From JBBSBL01 sp046330255 (lineage in GTDB: Bacteria; Actinomycetota; Thermoleophilia; Solirubrobacterales; Solirubrobacteraceae), in NCBI GenBank assembly GCA_046330255.1, contig JAXLTC010000001.1, forward strand, positions 682,001-746,000: 64,000 bases of DNA. Direction: 5' to 3'. Of this stretch, positions 10,308 through 18,843 are shown piece by piece. Position 1 is the first letter of the stretch. The number at the start of each line of letters is the position of its first letter. The notes under the pieces are model-generated. The model saw nothing but the letters and a program-made list of their open reading frames with translations. It had not been told where the DNA came from and made no database searches. A program made the translations under genes and the position numbers.

Positions 10308-11279
10308 TCAGCCCTTCCCGGCGCGCCCGTCGGCCGCGCGCTCCAGGACGCGGGCCGCGGCGGTAGCCGGGTCGATCCGCCGCGCAACGACGTCGTCGAG
10401 CAGCGCCGCGACCCCGGCGTCGCCGGCGACCGACGCCTCCAGCCCGCGGCGCATGCGGCTCGCGGCGATCGCCAGCACCTCGTTCATGAGGTTGCGCCGG
10501 CGCCGCTGCGCGAGCGTGCCCTCGGCCCGAAGCCACTCGCGATGGGAGTCGAGCGCGCTCGCGAGCTCGGGAACGCCCTCGCCGCACACGGCCTCGGTCG
10601 TCAGCACCGGCGGGCGCCAGCCCTCCTGCGGGCCGAGCGCCAGCACGGCGCGGACCTCGCGAACCATCGTTTCGGTGAGCGGATGGTCGGCCTTGTTGAC
10701 CACGATCACGTCCGGGATCTCCATCACGCCGGCCTTCAGCGCCTGGATCGAGTCGCCCGAGCCGGGCATCAGCACGAGCACGATGGTGTCGGCGTGGTCG
10801 ATGATGTCGACCTCGCCCTGGCCGACGCCGACCGTCTCGAGCAGGACGAGGTCGCGGCCGGCGGCGTCCATCAGCAGCGCCGCCTGCAGCGCGGCCTCGG
10901 ACAGGCCCCCGAGCGCGCCACGGCTCGCCATCGAGCGGATGAACACGCCCGGGTCGAGGAAGTGGTCCGACAGCCTGATGCGGTCGCCCAGCAGCGCGCC
11001 GCGGGTGAACGGCGAGGAGGGATCGATCGAGAGCACGCCGACCGTGCGCTCGCGCTCGCGCTCGGTCGCCGTGAGCGCTCCGAGCAGCGTGGACTTCCCG
11101 ACCCCCGGCGGGCCCGTGAAGCCGATCACCGCCGCCCGGCCGGTGCGCGGATAGACCTCGCGCACCAGCTCCCAGCCGGCCGGGTCGTCGTCCTCCACGA
11201 GCGAGATCCCGCGCGCCAGCGCGCGCCGGTCGCCGGCGAGCAGACGCTCAGCGAGGCTCATCCCGGTCCCGGCGGTCAT
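10308..11279 (-). CDS. meaB: MeaB/ArgK-family GTPase, acyl-CoA mutase chaperone
   Basis: 323 residues. A SIMIBI-class G3E GTPase that loads adenosylcobalamin into, and protects, B12-dependent acyl-CoA mutases. Walker A is GPPGVGKST (about 37-45), followed by IDPSSPFTRGALLGDRIRL (the switch I region, quoted in part), ETVGVGQGEVD (switch II) and the base-specificity NKAD. The C-terminal helical arm RRRRNLMNEVLAIA fits dimerisation. It belongs functionally with the split mutase 7 kb away. The first ATG (11279) has CATGAT 9 bases upstream; an internal ATG seven residues in is the alternative. Confidence 0.94.
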   Translation of the reverse strand: MTAGTGMSLAERLLAGDRRALARGISLVEDDDPAGWELVREVYPRTGRAAVIGFTGPPGVGKSTLLGALTATERERERTVGVLSIDPSSPFTRGALLGDRIRLSDHFLDPGVFIRSMASRGALGGLSEAALQAALLMDAAGRDLVLLETVGVGQGEVDIIDHADTIVLVLMPGSGDSIQALKAGVMEIPDVIVVNKADHPLTETMVREVRAVLALGPQEGWRPPVLTTEAVCGEGVPELASALDSHREWLRAEGTLAQRRRRNLMNEVLAIAASRMRRGLEASVAGDAGVAALLDDVVARRIDPATAAARVLERAADGRAGKG

Positions 11280-11288
11280 CGGGCGGGG

Positions 11289-11294
11289 ATCATG
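11289..11294 (-). promoter_or_regulatory. Possible -10 of meaB
   Basis: CATGAT on the minus strand, 9 bases before the ATG, a weaker match to the TANNNT pattern. Confidence 0.25.
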
Positions 11295-11347
11295 CCAGCC
11301 GGGGCGTGGCCGCTCCCGGGCGGATCAAGGGGCCGGCCCGCCCCGGG

Positions 11348-11353
11348 TACGAT
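11348..11353 (+). promoter_or_regulatory. Possible -10 of hydrolase-cyclase gene
   Basis: TACGAT, 38 bases before the ATG at 11392, giving a leader of about 30 bases. Confidence 0.3.
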
Positions 11354-11391
11354 CCGGCTCAGGCGCGCGAGGGGGTGGCCTCGCGCAACCG

Positions 11392-12729
11392 ATGAAGACC
11401 CCGCCGACACAGTACGCCCGTGCGGGCGAGACCTCAATCGCCTACCAGGTCGTCGGCGACGGCCCGATCGACCTCGTGCTGGTGCTCGGCTTCGCGACAC
11501 ACCTCGAGGTGCAGTGGGAGGCGCCCCCGCTGGCCCGGCTCTTCGAGCGGCTGAGCTCGTTCTCGCGCCTGATCATCTTCGACAAGCGCGGCAGCGGCCT
11601 GTCCGACCCCGTGAGCGAGGTGCCGACCCTCGAGCAGCGGATCGACGATGTCCGCGCCGTGATGGACGCGGCCGGCTCCGAGCGGGCGGCGCTGTTCGGG
11701 ATCTCCGAGGGCGGCCCGATGAGCGTGCTGTTCGCGGCCACCCACCCCGAGCGTGCGAGCGCCCTGGTCCTGTACGGCGCGATGGCGCGCACGACAGAGG
11801 CGCCCGACTACCCGTGGGGCTCGCCGGCGGACGCGCTGCTCGAGTCGGCCGCCGAGTTCATCGCCCCCTACTGGGGGCGGGAGGCGAAGGGGACGGTCGA
11901 GCTCTTCGCGCCCAGCCTCGCGGACGATCCCGCGGTCGTCGAGTTCACCGCGCGCATGGAGCGCTCGGCCGCCAGTCCCGCCATGGTCCAGCGGATCTTC
12001 GAGATGTTCCTGGACATCGACGTCCGCGCGATCCTGCCCACGATCCACGTGCCGACGCTGGTGCTGCACCGCCACGGGGACCGAGTGGTGAACTGGCGCG
12101 CGGGCCAGGACCTGGCCGAGCGAATCCCGGGCGCCCGCTACGTGGAGCTCGAGGGCATCGACCACCTGCCGTGGGCTGGCGACGCCGACGCCGTGCTCGG
12201 GGAGGTCGAGGAGTTCCTGACCGGCGCCCGTTCGACGCCGGAGCCCGACCGCGTGCTGGCAACGGTGATGTTCACCGACATCGTCGGCTCGACGGAGCGG
12301 GCGGCCGAGGTCGGAGACACGCGCTGGCGCGAGCTGCTCTCCGCCCACCAGGCGGCCGTGCGGGAGGACGTCGCCCGGTTCGGCGGGCGCGAGGTGAAGA
12401 TGCTCGGCGACGGGTGTCTCGCCACCTTCGACGGGCCGGCCCGGGCGATCCGCTGCGGGCGCGCGATCGCGGACTCCGCGCGCCACCTCGGGGTCGAGGT
12501 GCGCGTCGGGCTGCACTGCGGCGAGGTCGAGCTGATCGGCGAGGACGTCGGCGGGATCGCGGTCCACATCGCGGCGCGCGTCGGCGCGCTCGCGGGCGGC
12601 GGCGAGGTGCTCGTCTCGAGCACGGTCAAGGACCTCGTCGCCGGGTCCGGAGTCCGGTTCGAGGATCGGGGCACGACGCGGCTGAGGGGAGTTCCCGACG
12701 AGTGGCGGCTGTTCGCGGCCGTCCCCTAG
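11392..12729 (+). CDS. Alpha/beta hydrolase fused to class III nucleotidyl cyclase
   Basis: 445 residues. The N-terminal alpha/beta hydrolase (1-275) has nucleophile elbow GISEGG, Asp in HRHGDRVV and His in GIDHLPW, so its triad looks intact. The cyclase homology domain (about 280-445) has both metal-binding Asp (MFTDIVGST and MLGDGCLATF) with Lys before MLGDG. The segment DVGGIAVHIAARVGAL has His where classical cyclases have the transition-state Asn, while the Arg of AAR is kept. No membrane segment is present. This fusion type is widespread in actinobacteria; the hydrolase domain is presumed to sense or process a small ligand and control cAMP formation. Activity is uncertain because of the His. 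Confidence 0.9.
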   Translation: MKTPPTQYARAGETSIAYQVVGDGPIDLVLVLGFATHLEVQWEAPPLARLFERLSSFSRLIIFDKRGSGLSDPVSEVPTLEQRIDDVRAVMDAAGSERAALFGISEGGPMSVLFAATHPERASALVLYGAMARTTEAPDYPWGSPADALLESAAEFIAPYWGREAKGTVELFAPSLADDPAVVEFTARMERSAASPAMVQRIFEMFLDIDVRAILPTIHVPTLVLHRHGDRVVNWRAGQDLAERIPGARYVELEGIDHLPWAGDADAVLGEVEEFLTGARSTPEPDRVLATVMFTDIVGSTERAAEVGDTRWRELLSAHQAAVREDVARFGGREVKMLGDGCLATFDGPARAIRCGRAIADSARHLGVEVRVGLHCGEVELIGEDVGGIAVHIAARVGALAGGGEVLVSSTVKDLVAGSGVRFEDRGTTRLRGVPDEWRLFAAVP

Positions 12730-12761
12730 TGCGCGCGGAGGTACTCCCGCCGGGCCGGACC

Positions 12762-12767
12762 TAAGAT
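12762..12767 (+). promoter_or_regulatory. -10 element, leaderless type, before acyltransferase operon
   Basis: TAAGAT ends 8 bases before the GTG at 12776. A transcript from here would start at the codon and probably cover the acyltransferase and both ABC genes. Confidence 0.5.
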
Positions 12768-12775
12768 CCGCTGGC

Positions 12776-13456
12776 GTGAGGCCCGCCGTCGCACCGCCCG
12801 AGATCGACCCCGCGGCCGGCGCCGTCCGGCGCGCGCCGGCGCCGCTGCGCGGCGGGCCGCTGGCGCTCGCGCGCTTCATGCGCGGCCACGGGATGCTGAC
12901 CCGGCGCTACGCACGGCTCTGTTTGCGCTGGGCGTGGCTGAAGCTCCGCTGGGGACGGCGGCTCCAGACGGACGGGCTGTGCTTCGTCGGGCCCGGCGTG
13001 ACGCTCGAGATCGGCCGCGGCGCGGTGCTCTCGCTCGGCCGGTGGTCGTGGATCGGGCACGGATGCAAGTTGCGTGTCCACGAGGGGCGCGTCGAGGTCG
13101 GCGCCAAGACCGTGCTGGGCCAGGAGTGCACGATCTCCGCGTTCCAGCGCGTGTCCATCGGGCGCGAGTGCATCGTCGCCGACCGCGTGATGCTGATCGA
13201 CTTCGACCACGGCGCCGCCGAGGTCGAGCGGCCCGTGCGCCTGCAGGGGATCTACAAGCGCGACGTGAGCGTCGGCAACAACGTCTGGATCGGCTACGGG
13301 GCGTGCGTGCTGCGCGGCGTCACGATCGGTGACAACGCGGTCCTCGGGACCAGCGCCGTGGTGACCGACGACGTGCCCGCCAACGCGGTGGTCGGCGGCG
13401 TTCCGGCGCGCGTGCTGCGGATGCGCGAGGCGCCGCAGCGGATGCGCTGGGAGTAG
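12776..13456 (+). CDS. Left-handed beta-helix acyltransferase (WbbJ/LacA-like)
   Basis: 226 residues, GTG start. After about 45 N-terminal residues with a basic Trp-rich segment there are imperfect hexapeptide repeats through the body, e.g. VTLEIGRGAVLSLG and VSVGNNVWIGYGACVLRGVTIGDNAVLG (quoted in part). NVWIG and VVTDDVPANAVVGGVPARVL are hallmarks of maltose/galactoside-type O-acetyltransferases. The catalytic His is probably in DFDHGAAEVE. It is 3 bases from the ABC ATPase gene, so it likely modifies the glycan or lipid that the transporter exports. The acceptor is unknown. Confidence 0.85.
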   Translation: MRPAVAPPEIDPAAGAVRRAPAPLRGGPLALARFMRGHGMLTRRYARLCLRWAWLKLRWGRRLQTDGLCFVGPGVTLEIGRGAVLSLGRWSWIGHGCKLRVHEGRVEVGAKTVLGQECTISAFQRVSIGRECIVADRVMLIDFDHGAAEVERPVRLQGIYKRDVSVGNNVWIGYGACVLRGVTIGDNAVLGTSAVVTDDVPANAVVGGVPARVLRMREAPQRMRWE

Positions 13457-13459
13457 CGC

Positions 13460-14356
13460 GTGGAGCCCGCCGCGATCTCCCTGCGCGGGGTGGTGAAGCG
13501 CTTCGGCGCGGTGACCGCGGTCGACGGCCTCGACCTGGAGGTCCGGCCCGGGCTCTGCTTCGGGCTGCTCGGCCCCAACGGGGCGGGCAAGTCGACGACG
13601 ATGCGGATGCTCACCGCGCAGTCGATCGCCGACGAGGGGGAGATCGAGGTGCTCGGCTGGAGCGTGCCGGCCGACTCGAAGCAGGCGCGCGCCGCGATGG
13701 GCGTGGTACCGCAGCTCGACAACCTGGACGTCGAGCTCTCGACGCGCGAGATCCTGGAGGTCTTCGCGCGGCTCTACCGCGTGCCGGCGGCCGACCGCGC
13801 CGGCGCGATCGACCGCGCGCTCGAGCTCGCCAACCTGGTCGACCGCGCCGCGACCCGGGTGGACCAGCTCTCGGGCGGGATGCGCCGCCGGCTGCTGATC
13901 GCCCGCGGCCTGGTGCACGCTCCCCGGCTCGTGCTGCTCGACGAGCCGACGGTCGGGCTCGATCCCCAGGTGCGCCAGGAGCTGTGGGCGCTCATCGACC
14001 GGCTGCGGGCGGACGGCGTGACCGTGCTGATGTCCACCCACTACATCGAGGAGGCCGAGCGGCTGGCCGACGTCGTGGCGGTGATGACGGCCGGGCGGAT
14101 CGTCGAGCTCGGCCCGCCCGCCGAGATCGTCGCCCGCCACGCCGGACGGGAGGTGGTCGAGGCCTACGGGCCGCCCGACGTCCTGCGCGCGATGGAGGCC
14201 GAGGCGGAGGGCGGCGGGCGCCCCACGCGCCGCACCGGCACCGCGCTCGCGTTCCTGCGCGCCGAGGAGCTCGACGGGCGGATGCCGGACGGCGTGCGCC
14301 GGCCCGCGAACCTGGAGGACGCGTTCGTGGCGCTGACCGGGCAGGACATCGAATGA
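13460..14356 (+). CDS. ABC transporter ATP-binding protein (NodI/DrrA type)
   Basis: 298 residues, GTG start. Walker A GPNGAGKSTT, Q-loop VVPQLDNLD, signature LSGGMRRR, Walker B LVLLDEPT with TVGLDPQ, and the switch His in STHYIEEAERL. The QLDNLDVELSTREIL segment resembles NodI-type ATPases paired with ABC-2 permeases. The C-terminal 75 residues are a helical accessory region seen in drug and lipo-oligosaccharide exporters. Its stop overlaps the permease start (ATGA), so the pair is translationally coupled and forms one exporter. Confidence 0.94.
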   Translation: MEPAAISLRGVVKRFGAVTAVDGLDLEVRPGLCFGLLGPNGAGKSTTMRMLTAQSIADEGEIEVLGWSVPADSKQARAAMGVVPQLDNLDVELSTREILEVFARLYRVPAADRAGAIDRALELANLVDRAATRVDQLSGGMRRRLLIARGLVHAPRLVLLDEPTVGLDPQVRQELWALIDRLRADGVTVLMSTHYIEEAERLADVVAVMTAGRIVELGPPAEIVARHAGREVVEAYGPPDVLRAMEAEAEGGGRPTRRTGTALAFLRAEELDGRMPDGVRRPANLEDAFVALTGQDIE

Positions 14357-15150
14357 GCGCGGGGAGCGAGCCACGTCAGCGCCGCATCCGCCGGCTCGAG
14401 CCGGCGGCGGTGCTCGGCGTGATGAGCCGCGACGCGACCGTGTTCCGCCGGCTGTGGGTGCCGACCACGTTCACCTCCGTGCTGGAGCCGACGGTCTACC
14501 TGCTGGCGCTCGGCCTGGGCCTCGGGACGCTGATCAAGGAGGTCGCCGGGCTCACGTACGTGCAGTTCGTCGGCACCGGCATCGTCGGCAGCGCGGTGCT
14601 GTTCGCCTCGATGCTGCCCGCCATGTACGGGTCGTTCATCAAGCGCCGCTTCCAGCGGACCTACGACGCGATGCTGGCGGCGCCCGTCGACGTCGAGGAG
14701 TTGGTGAGCGCCGAGATGTCGTGGATCGGCCTGCGAGCCGGGACCTACGCGATGGCGCCGCTGATCGTGACGCTGTTCTTCGGCCTCCCGATCGAGCCGA
14801 CGATCGTGCTCGTCCCGCTCATCGGGATCCTGACCGGCGTCGGCTTCGCGGGGCTCGGCCTGTTCATCGCCGGGAGCGTGGAGTCGATCAACAACTTCGA
14901 CTACGTGACCAGCGCGGTGATCACGCCGCTGTTCCTCGTGTCCGGGGTCTTCTTCCCGATCGACCAGCTCCCCCACTGGGCGCAGGTCGCCTCCGAGTTC
15001 AACCCGCTCTACCAGTGCGTGACGCTTGTTCGCCACGCTGTCCTGGGCGTCGCGGCGACCGACGTGCTGCGCGCGCTGATGCTCGTCGCGTTCGCGCTGC
15101 TGACCTGGCGCCTGGCGATCGCCCGCACGCGGCGCGCGCTGATCGACTGA
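14353..15150 (+). CDS. ABC-2 type permease (NodJ-like)
   Basis: 265 residues with about six predicted membrane segments, e.g. YLLALGLGLGTL, GTGIVGSAVLFASML, LIVTLFFGLPI, VPLIGILTGVGFAGLGLFI, ITPLFLVSGVFFPI and ALMLVAFALLTW. FLVSGVFFPIDQLP near the end is the ABC-2/NodJ signature. It partners with the ATPase whose stop codon it overlaps. Together with the upstream acyltransferase it probably exports a modified saccharide or lipid across the inner membrane. Substrate cannot be predicted from sequence. Confidence 0.92.
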   Translation: MSAGSEPRQRRIRRLEPAAVLGVMSRDATVFRRLWVPTTFTSVLEPTVYLLALGLGLGTLIKEVAGLTYVQFVGTGIVGSAVLFASMLPAMYGSFIKRRFQRTYDAMLAAPVDVEELVSAEMSWIGLRAGTYAMAPLIVTLFFGLPIEPTIVLVPLIGILTGVGFAGLGLFIAGSVESINNFDYVTSAVITPLFLVSGVFFPIDQLPHWAQVASEFNPLYQCVTLVRHAVLGVAATDVLRALMLVAFALLTWRLAIARTRRALID

Positions 15151-15280
15151 GCGACCCACGCTTCGGCGCCGCGCCTACGCCGCACGGGCCGCGGCCACCC
15201 CCTCCCACGCGGCTGCGATTGTGTTCGCCAGGCGAGCGGAATCGCACGCGCGTGCCGGCACGCCGCGTGCCCGGCCGACG

Positions 15281-15286
15281 TAGAGT
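15281..15286 (+). promoter_or_regulatory. -10 element, leaderless type, before secreted hydrolase
   Basis: TAGAGT ends 6 bases before the ATG at 15293. Confidence 0.45.
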
Positions 15287-15292
15287 GCGCCG

Positions 15293-16213
15293 ATGGTCAC
15301 GGGAAGGACGATCCGCTCGCTCACCGTCGCCGCGGCGGCGCTCGCCGTCGGCGCCGCAGCGGCGCTCACCGCCCCGCTCCCCGCCCCGGCCGCCCCCACG
15401 ACGATCCGCAAGGCGGACGTGCGCGGCGCGCGGATCGCATGGCGGGCGATCGGGCACGGGCGCCCGCTGCTGCTGATCAACGGCTCCGGGGCGACGCTCG
15501 ACACGTGGGATCCGCCGCTGCTGAGCGCGCTCGCCCGCACCCGCCGCGTGATCGTCTACGACCCGCGCGGCCTCGGCGCCTCGACCGGCGGAGCGACCCG
15601 CGGCGTGGCGGCGGACGCGGAGGACGCCGCGGGCCTCCTGCGCGCGCTGGGCGTCCGGCGCGCCGACGTGCTCGGCTGGTCCTATGGAGGGTACGTCGCG
15701 CAGGAGCTCGCGCTGCGCCATCCGCGCGACGTGCGGCGCATCGTGCTGGCCTCCACCGACTTTGGCGGTCCCACCGCGCGGCTGCCGGCCGCGCGCTACC
15801 GCGCGCTCGACGCGCGATCCACGCTGGGGAAGGTGAGCGCCGACGAGCTGCTCGACCTGCTCTTCCCGCGACCCGCCTGGGCTATCGGGCGAGCGTGGTT
15901 CACGCGCCTGGTCACCCAGCCCGGAGGCTGCTGCGAGACGAGCTCGCAGCGCGCGCTGCGGGCCGTCGTGCGCGCATATCGGGACCGCTGGTACGGCCGC
16001 GGCGGCGGTACGCGCGCGCGTCTGGGGCGCCTGCGGCTCCCGGTCCTGATCGGCGCCGGAGCCCGCGACAACGACGTGCCCGTCGTCAACGCGCGACTGC
16101 TGCGCCGGCTCATCCGTGGCGCGCGGCTGGTGGTCTACGGAGACGCCGGCCACGCATTCCTGGTGCAGCACGAGCGCGACTTCGCCGCTCGCGTGCGGCG
16201 CTTCCTCGGCTGA
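15293..16213 (+). CDS. Secreted alpha/beta hydrolase
   Basis: 306 residues. A signal peptide is evident: MVTGRTIRSL, an Ala-rich hydrophobic core to about residue 28, and a likely AxA cleavage site near PAPAAP. The mature part is a single alpha/beta hydrolase domain with oxyanion region LLLINGSGATLDTWD, nucleophile elbow GWSYGG, Asp in GARDNDVP and His in YGDAGHAFL. A CC pair (GGCCETSS) lies in the lid. It would act outside the membrane on an ester or amide; peroxidase-like (perhydrolase) members also look like this. It is convergent with the GT4 gene, 12 bases between stops. Confidence 0.88.
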   Translation: MVTGRTIRSLTVAAAALAVGAAAALTAPLPAPAAPTTIRKADVRGARIAWRAIGHGRPLLLINGSGATLDTWDPPLLSALARTRRVIVYDPRGLGASTGGATRGVAADAEDAAGLLRALGVRRADVLGWSYGGYVAQELALRHPRDVRRIVLASTDFGGPTARLPAARYRALDARSTLGKVSADELLDLLFPRPAWAIGRAWFTRLVTQPGGCCETSSQRALRAVVRAYRDRWYGRGGGTRARLGRLRLPVLIGAGARDNDVPVVNARLLRRLIRGARLVVYGDAGHAFLVQHERDFAARVRRFLG

Positions 16214-16225
16214 GCCCGGCGCCGC

Positions 16226-17416
16226 CTACACCCGCTCGCGCAGGACGCCCGCATAGACCCCCGCCGTCTGGCGGGACACGTCCTGCCAGTCGAAGCGCAG
16301 GACGTGCTCGGAAGCCTCCGCGACGAGTCGGCCACGCAGGGCGTCGTCGGTCAGCAGGCGCTCGACCATCGCCTCGAGGTGCTCGGCGTCGCCGCCGTTG
16401 AAGCGCAGGCCCACCCGCTCGTCGTCGGGCACCACCTCCCGCAGCCCGCCGGTGTCGGCGACGATGCACGGGCAGCCGGAGGCCATCGCCTCCAGCGCGA
16501 CGAGGCCGAAGGGCTCGTACAGCGAGGGCACCACCGTGAGGTCCGCGATCCGGTAGAGCGAGTGCAGCACGTCGTCGCCGATCCAGCCGAGGAAGGTGCC
16601 GTGGTCGTCCAGCCCGAGTCGCGACGCCTGGGCCCGCAGGTCGGCCTCGGCGGTGCCTGACCCGGCGACCAGGAAGCGCACGTTCCCGAGGCGCTCGACG
16701 AGCCCCGGCATCGCCTCCAGCGCGAGCTGGAAGCCCTTCTCGTAGACCAGGCGCCCGACGAGCAGGATCAGCCGCTCGCCGGGGGCGGCGAAGCGTGCGC
16801 GCAGCGTGCGCAGGTCGTCGACGGGCTGCAGGTCCAGCGGGTCGATCCCGTTCGGGATGACCGCCACCCGAGGCTCCTCCAGGTCGTAGATGTCGGCGAC
16901 GTGGTCGCGCATGTAGTGGGAGCAGGTGATCACCGCGTCGGCGCGGTTCGCCATCCAGCGCTCCACGCCGTGGATGTGCGACTGGGGGTGCGTCTCCACC
17001 CACCCCTGGTGACGCCCGTACTCGGTCGCGTGGATCGTGACCACGAGCGGGCAGCGGAAGCGCCTGGCGAGGTGGTCCCCGGCGACCGCGACGAGCCAGT
17101 CGTGGCCGTGCACGAGGTCGAAGTCCAGGCGGTCGCCGAGCTCCACGCCGGCGGCCAGCATGTCCGCGTTCATGTGCTCGACCCAGGTGACGAACTCGCC
17201 GAGCTCGCGCGGGCGGCCGGGCTCGCGGACACGGTGGACCACGACGCCGTCGATCTCCTCCTCGGCCGCCAGCCGCTCGTCGCCGCGGGTCAGGACGTGG
17301 ACCTCCGCCTCCCCGCGCGCGACCAGCGCCTCCGAGAGCTTGCGCACGTGGCGCGCGAGCCCGCCCTCGACGATCGGCGGGTACTCCCAGGAGAGGATGA
17401 GGACGCGCGGTGTCAT
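16226..17416 (-). CDS. GT4 glycosyltransferase (Rv3032-like alpha-glucan synthase)
   Basis: 396 residues, start MTPRVLILSWEYPP. GT-B fold: N-terminal acceptor domain with VEGGLARHVRKLSEAL and HGHDWLVA, and C-terminal nucleotide-sugar domain with LVGRLVYEKGFQ and the EX7E motif in YEPFGLVALEA. GT4 glycogen-synthase-like enzymes of this type, such as mycobacterial Rv3032, elongate alpha-1,4-glucan or methylglucose lipopolysaccharide chains using a nucleotide glucose donor. The gene is last in a methyltransferase-GH57-GT4 operon and its ATG overlaps the GH57 stop. The order equals Rv3030-Rv3031-Rv3032, which supports the same pathway. Confidence 0.93.
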   Translation of the reverse strand: MTPRVLILSWEYPPIVEGGLARHVRKLSEALVARGEAEVHVLTRGDERLAAEEEIDGVVVHRVREPGRPRELGEFVTWVEHMNADMLAAGVELGDRLDFDLVHGHDWLVAVAGDHLARRFRCPLVVTIHATEYGRHQGWVETHPQSHIHGVERWMANRADAVITCSHYMRDHVADIYDLEEPRVAVIPNGIDPLDLQPVDDLRTLRARFAAPGERLILLVGRLVYEKGFQLALEAMPGLVERLGNVRFLVAGSGTAEADLRAQASRLGLDDHGTFLGWIGDDVLHSLYRIADLTVVPSLYEPFGLVALEAMASGCPCIVADTGGLREVVPDDERVGLRFNGGDAEHLEAMVERLLTDDALRGRLVAEASEHVLRFDWQDVSRQTAGVYAGVLRERV

Positions 17417-18843
17417 GGCTGGCGTAGGGGCGCTAGGTCGAGGTGCGGCGCCAGGTTGCGCAGGCGGGGCGGCAGGCAGTCTACGTCCGCCAGCGCCGCA
17501 TCGAGCGCCCGGGCGTGGCCCGCGGCGCGCTCCTCGGGGTAGCCGGCTGCCAGCTCGCGGTCGGCGAGGAACGCCCAGTCGCTCGACTGCAGGGCCAGCA
17601 GCTCGCGCGCCGCCCGCTCGCCCGCCGCGCGCCCGGCCGCGACCGTCCGCAGCTCGGCCGCCCGCGCGCGCCAGGCGAAGCGCGCGACCCGCGGCCCCGA
17701 CCAGGTCGCGAGCGTCCGCGGCCGGCCCCAGCTCGTCGCCGGGAGCGCGGCCGGCGCGGGCGCCGCGGGCCGGCGCGCGAGCGCGTCGTCGAGCCTCGAG
17801 AGCGCGAGCCCCTGCCGCTGCGCCTCGTCCAGGACCGCCGACAGCCAGGCCACGCCCTCGTACCACCAGTGGCCGAGCAGCTCGGTGTCGAACGCGACCA
17901 CCGCGAGCGCCGGCGCGCCGAGCTCGGCGGAGCCGGCGGCCAGGCGGGCGCGCGCCGCCGCGACGAATCCGGCGGCGTGCCCGCGCGCCGCCGCCAGCGC
18001 CCGCTCGCGGTCGTAGAGCCCGCCGTCGTTGCCCCACACGCGATGGTGGTGGGTCGTCAGGTGGTGGTAGTCGCGGTAGGCGCCCGCGGCGGGGTAGCCC
18101 GCGTCGCTCCAGGCGAGCTCGATCAGCTCGCGGTCGAGCGGCGCGAGCAGCGTTCCGGCCGCGGTGCGCAGCGGCCGGAGGTGCCCGGCCGCCCCCCGGC
18201 CCAGGACGTCGGTCAGATCGACGCAGCAGGCGCGAACCCCCGCGTCGGCGAGCACCGGGTCCAGCTCCGGGTCGTACGCGCACTCGGGGAGCCACAGGCC
18301 TCCGTCCCAGCCGCCCGCGCGCAGGCGGTGCGAGGCGATCCCGGTCGCGAGCTGAAGGCCCAGGCCGGCATCGGTCGCCAGCAGCGGCAGCACCGCATGC
18401 GTCGCGCTCGATGTCCAGCTCGCATGGGGCGCGAGCGCCCCCAGCAGGCCGCCGTCACCGAGCGCCTCGAAGCGCGTCGCGACGTCCCGGTACTCGGCCG
18501 CCGAGCGCTCCAGCTCTCGCGCCATCGCCTCCTCGCCCCCCGCGCGGCAGCCGGCGATGTCGCGCGCGTGGGTCTCCGCCCTGACCTCGCGCACGAACGC
18601 CAGGAAGCGGTCGCCCACGCCCGGGGCCTCGAGTTGGTCCGCGAGCACCGGCGTCAGCGAGAGCGTCAGCGGGGCGCCGCCGTCGAGGACGTCCAGGAGC
18701 GGCACGTAGGAGCCCGCGATCGCCTCGAACAGCCACTCCTCGCCGAAGGGCCAGGTGCCGAAGCCCTCGACGTAGGGCATGTGGGTGTGAAGGACGATCG
18801 CGAGCTCGCCGTCCGGCGCGCCGGTGCCGCTCAGGTCCGGCAC
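17413..18843 (-). CDS. GH57 alpha-1,4-glucan branching enzyme (Rv3031-like)
   Basis: 476 residues. The start is GTG (VPDLSGTGAPDGELAIVLHTHMPYVE, quoted in part), lying inside the end of the upstream methyltransferase gene; the ORF upstream is open but has no family similarity. GH57 motifs: VLHTHMPYVEG (motif 1), GLWLPECAYD with the nucleophile Glu, VAFDTELLGHWWYEG with the acid/base Asp, and DWAFLADRELAAGY in the C-terminal helical domain typical of branching enzymes. It would introduce alpha-1,6 branches into the glucan made by the coupled GT4. Overlaps on both sides show tight co-expression. Confidence 0.92.
   Translation of the reverse strand: MPDLSGTGAPDGELAIVLHTHMPYVEGFGTWPFGEEWLFEAIAGSYVPLLDVLDGGAPLTLSLTPVLADQLEAPGVGDRFLAFVREVRAETHARDIAGCRAGGEEAMARELERSAAEYRDVATRFEALGDGGLLGALAPHASWTSSATHAVLPLLATDAGLGLQLATGIASHRLRAGGWDGGLWLPECAYDPELDPVLADAGVRACCVDLTDVLGRGAAGHLRPLRTAAGTLLAPLDRELIELAWSDAGYPAAGAYRDYHHLTTHHHRVWGNDGGLYDRERALAAARGHAAGFVAAARARLAAGSAELGAPALAVVAFDTELLGHWWYEGVAWLSAVLDEAQRQGLALSRLDDALARRPAAPAPAALPATSWGRPRTLATWSGPRVARFAWRARAAELRTVAAGRAAGERAARELLALQSSDWAFLADRELAAGYPEERAAGHARALDAALADVDCLPPRLRNLAPHLDLAPLRQP

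Noticed and set aside
13460..15150. Nodulation factor export (NodIJ)
   Set aside because: Similarity is to the ABC-2 class only; no nodulation genes are present and the class serves many substrates.
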